Below, piece after piece: positions 62,603 through 64,000 of a stretch of 64,000 nucleotides of DNA. The stretch spans positions 800,744-864,743 of the forward strand of contig NZ_CP029077.1 of NCBI RefSeq assembly GCF_007993655.1, in the 5' to 3' direction. The DNA comes from Candidatus Deianiraea vastatrix. GTDB lineage: Bacteria > Pseudomonadota > Alphaproteobacteria > Rickettsiales > Deianiraeaceae. The notes below the pieces were generated by a model. It made no database searches. It saw only the letters and a list, made by a program, of their open reading frames with translations, and had not been told where the DNA came from. Positions within the stretch are counted from its first letter, which is position 1, and every line of letters begins with the position of its first letter. Both the position numbers and the translations under genes were made by a program.

Positions 62603-63974
62603 TTTTATACCTTATATTTAAAGAATACTCATTCCATGCAGATAATACCTCTTTTCTAAGTAAAAGCACAGCTATAACATTTGGAAGCAATAAAGCAAAA
62701 GATAAAACATTGCAAAAATCAACGAAAATCTTTAAATTGTCAATTATCCCACCAACAAAACCGGCAAGCGCAAAACTTGCAAGATATACAACTGAAAATT
62801 TCTTCGTCTTTAATATAAACTCAAGATTTTTAACCCCATAATAACTCCATGCAATCATAACATTAATCGCAACAAGCGGTATTGAGAATGTTAAAAAGTA
62901 CCCAAGTAGCGGATGTACACTCTTTAGGGCATCTTGCACAACCATAATGCCCTCAAGCCCCTGCTTTGCCGCAGAACCCGATATAACTATAATAACACCC
63001 GTTACAAAACACACAAAAACCGCATCAATAACAGGGCAAATCATAGCAATTAACGCCTCCTTCACAGAATTTTCCTGCGTGGAATTAGAGTGAATGCTTG
63101 CCGCCGTTCCAAAACCCGTCTCATTTGCAAGTTGTAATCTTTGAAACGCCATTATAAAGACAGCAATTACCCCGCCATAAAATGAACTATAGTTAAAGGC
63201 AAATAGCATAACAACCTTTACGCAGTCCCATACCCTGTCGTGATAATAACCTAAAACCGCAATGCACAATATTAAATATATAGACATAAAAAACATCACA
63301 GCAGAAGAGCAATAATGCCCAACACGACGAATGCCACCAATGGTTATGAAAAATACAAATCCAGAAAGCACAGCCGATGCAATATAACGCCCATACTCAG
63401 GTAAATTAAAAGACTCAGCAAATACCTTAACAGCTTGATTTGTCTGAAATGATGATGGCCCCCCATATGCCGATACTATTAAAATTATACCATAACTCAT
63501 TGCCAAAAATGACCCAAATCTTCCAAGCCCAAGCTTTTCAAGCCCATATTTCATATACCAATACGGCCCGCCCTGATGCTCTCCATTTTCAAGCCTTCTA
63601 TACTTATGCCCAAGATATACCTCAGCAAAACGAAGTGGCATACATATAATTGACGCAACTAATATCCAAAATACAACACCCGGCCCACCAATTGAAACCC
63701 CAATTGCAATGCCCGCAATGTTTCCAAGACCCGCAGCCCCTGCAATAGATGTAAATAACGCCCGAAATGACGAAATACTCTGCTTTTCCTCAGGCTTAGA
63801 AGTTGACCCATGCCCGCCACTTCCAAGTAATAACCGAAACCCATGCACAAAATGCGTTATACAATTAAGACGCAACCTAAACATGAAATACATGCACCCG
63901 ATAAACCCAAGTAAGAGTATAGCAGGAACATTCGTTTCACTAAAAAAATTCACATTGTGCCAAAAGATAGACAT
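62589..63974 (-). CDS. Alanine/glycine:Na+ symporter, AGCS family (second copy)
   Basis: 461 residues to the ATG at 63974, but the frame remains open to the window edge (at least eight more codons), so the true start may lie outside. It has the canonical family motifs: MFRLRLNCITHFVHGF, GAAGLGNIAGIAIGVSIGGPGVVFW, HQGGPYWYMKYGLEKLG and NETGFGTAASIHSN. It is closer to standard AGCS carriers than its neighbour at 60144. It would import alanine or glycine with Na+. First gene of the three-gene unit AGCS-PerM-AGCS. Confidence 0.92.
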   Translation of the reverse strand: MSIFWHNVNFFSETNVPAILLLGFIGCMYFMFRLRLNCITHFVHGFRLLLGSGGHGSTSKPEEKQSISSFRALFTSIAGAAGLGNIAGIAIGVSIGGPGVVFWILVASIICMPLRFAEVYLGHKYRRLENGEHQGGPYWYMKYGLEKLGLGRFGSFLAMSYGIILIVSAYGGPSSFQTNQAVKVFAESFNLPEYGRYIASAVLSGFVFFITIGGIRRVGHYCSSAVMFFMSIYLILCIAVLGYYHDRVWDCVKVVMLFAFNYSSFYGGVIAVFIMAFQRLQLANETGFGTAASIHSNSTQENSVKEALIAMICPVIDAVFVCFVTGVIIVISGSAAKQGLEGIMVVQDALKSVHPLLGYFLTFSIPLVAINVMIAWSYYGVKNLEFILKTKKFSVVYLASFALAGFVGGIIDNLKIFVDFCNVLSFALLLPNVIAVLLLRKEVLSAWNEYSLNIRYKNDKN

Positions 63975-64000
63975 CCCAATTTCATTGAATTTCTCAACAG

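Overview
The window reads as an AT-rich, gene-dense chromosome segment of a host-associated alphaproteobacterium, most likely of the Rickettsiales type. Pointers are a lone virB3 and a separate virB4 of a reduced type IV secretion system, a FdxA-type 7Fe ferredoxin, compact gene spacing, and lone copies of genes that usually sit in operons (nuoG, pdhA, lpd, dcd, lptB). Unlike the classical intracellular Rickettsiales, it carries complete-looking pathways for proline (proA, proB, proC) and histidine (hisC plus hisG, D, B, H, A, F, IE). That combination recalls the extracellular Deianiraea lineage. This assignment is an inference from gene content, not a database result.

Layout. 0-9 kb: the 3' end of a Gln/Asn-rich protein gene, lpd, lolD, holB, fdxA, a cinA-type gene, a divergent ftsY, an lptF/lptG permease and a second Gln-rich membrane protein. 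8-18 kb: nuoG, murE, a giant leuS (1569 aa) and murD. 18-25.6 kb: small unknown genes, a tandem repeat, proA, a DUF2335 module, proB, proC, and a two-gene Gln-rich operon. 25.7-32.3 kb: hscB, dnaE, another Gln-rich protein, dcd and pdhA. 32.4-46.3 kb: a divergent S10-like gene next to virB3, a dicarboxylate symporter, dusB, a three-gene pilus-assembly-like cluster, virB4, a TolC/adaptor pair, lptB, fabH, a prepilin-like gene and tRNA-Phe(GAA). 46.3-59.3 kb: hisC diverging from a long histidine operon headed by a TrpR/YerC-like regulator. 59.4-64 kb: rnhA, then two AGCS alanine/glycine:Na+ symporters flanking an AI-2E/PerM-type permease.

The most striking item is the leucyl-tRNA synthetase. 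Its CP1 editing domain is interrupted at two places, each time by a tandem pair of GNAT acetyltransferase-like domains, four in all. The synthetase and editing signatures (HMGH, KMSKS, TTRPDT, HDERD) are intact, and three of the four GNAT domains keep an acetyl-CoA loop. I know of no described enzyme with this layout.

The histidine operon is the second unusual system. It encodes a bifunctional HisB and a long HisG, a layout typical of gammaproteobacteria. HisA is fused to an AlkD-like DNA glycosylase, and a RpiB-Prs fusion could make PRPP, the HisG substrate. The operon also holds extra cargo: a PD-(D/E)XK-like nuclease, DUF1905, a serine hydrolase, a membrane protein and a LOG/SLOG-like protein. 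A 15-bp palindrome lies inside both -10 boxes of the divergent hisC and trpR-like promoters, a plausible operator for the regulator. Further observations are Gln-rich proteins sharing a C-terminal QQG tail, tandem duplications of gene 3' ends, and face-to-face overlapping divergent promoters.
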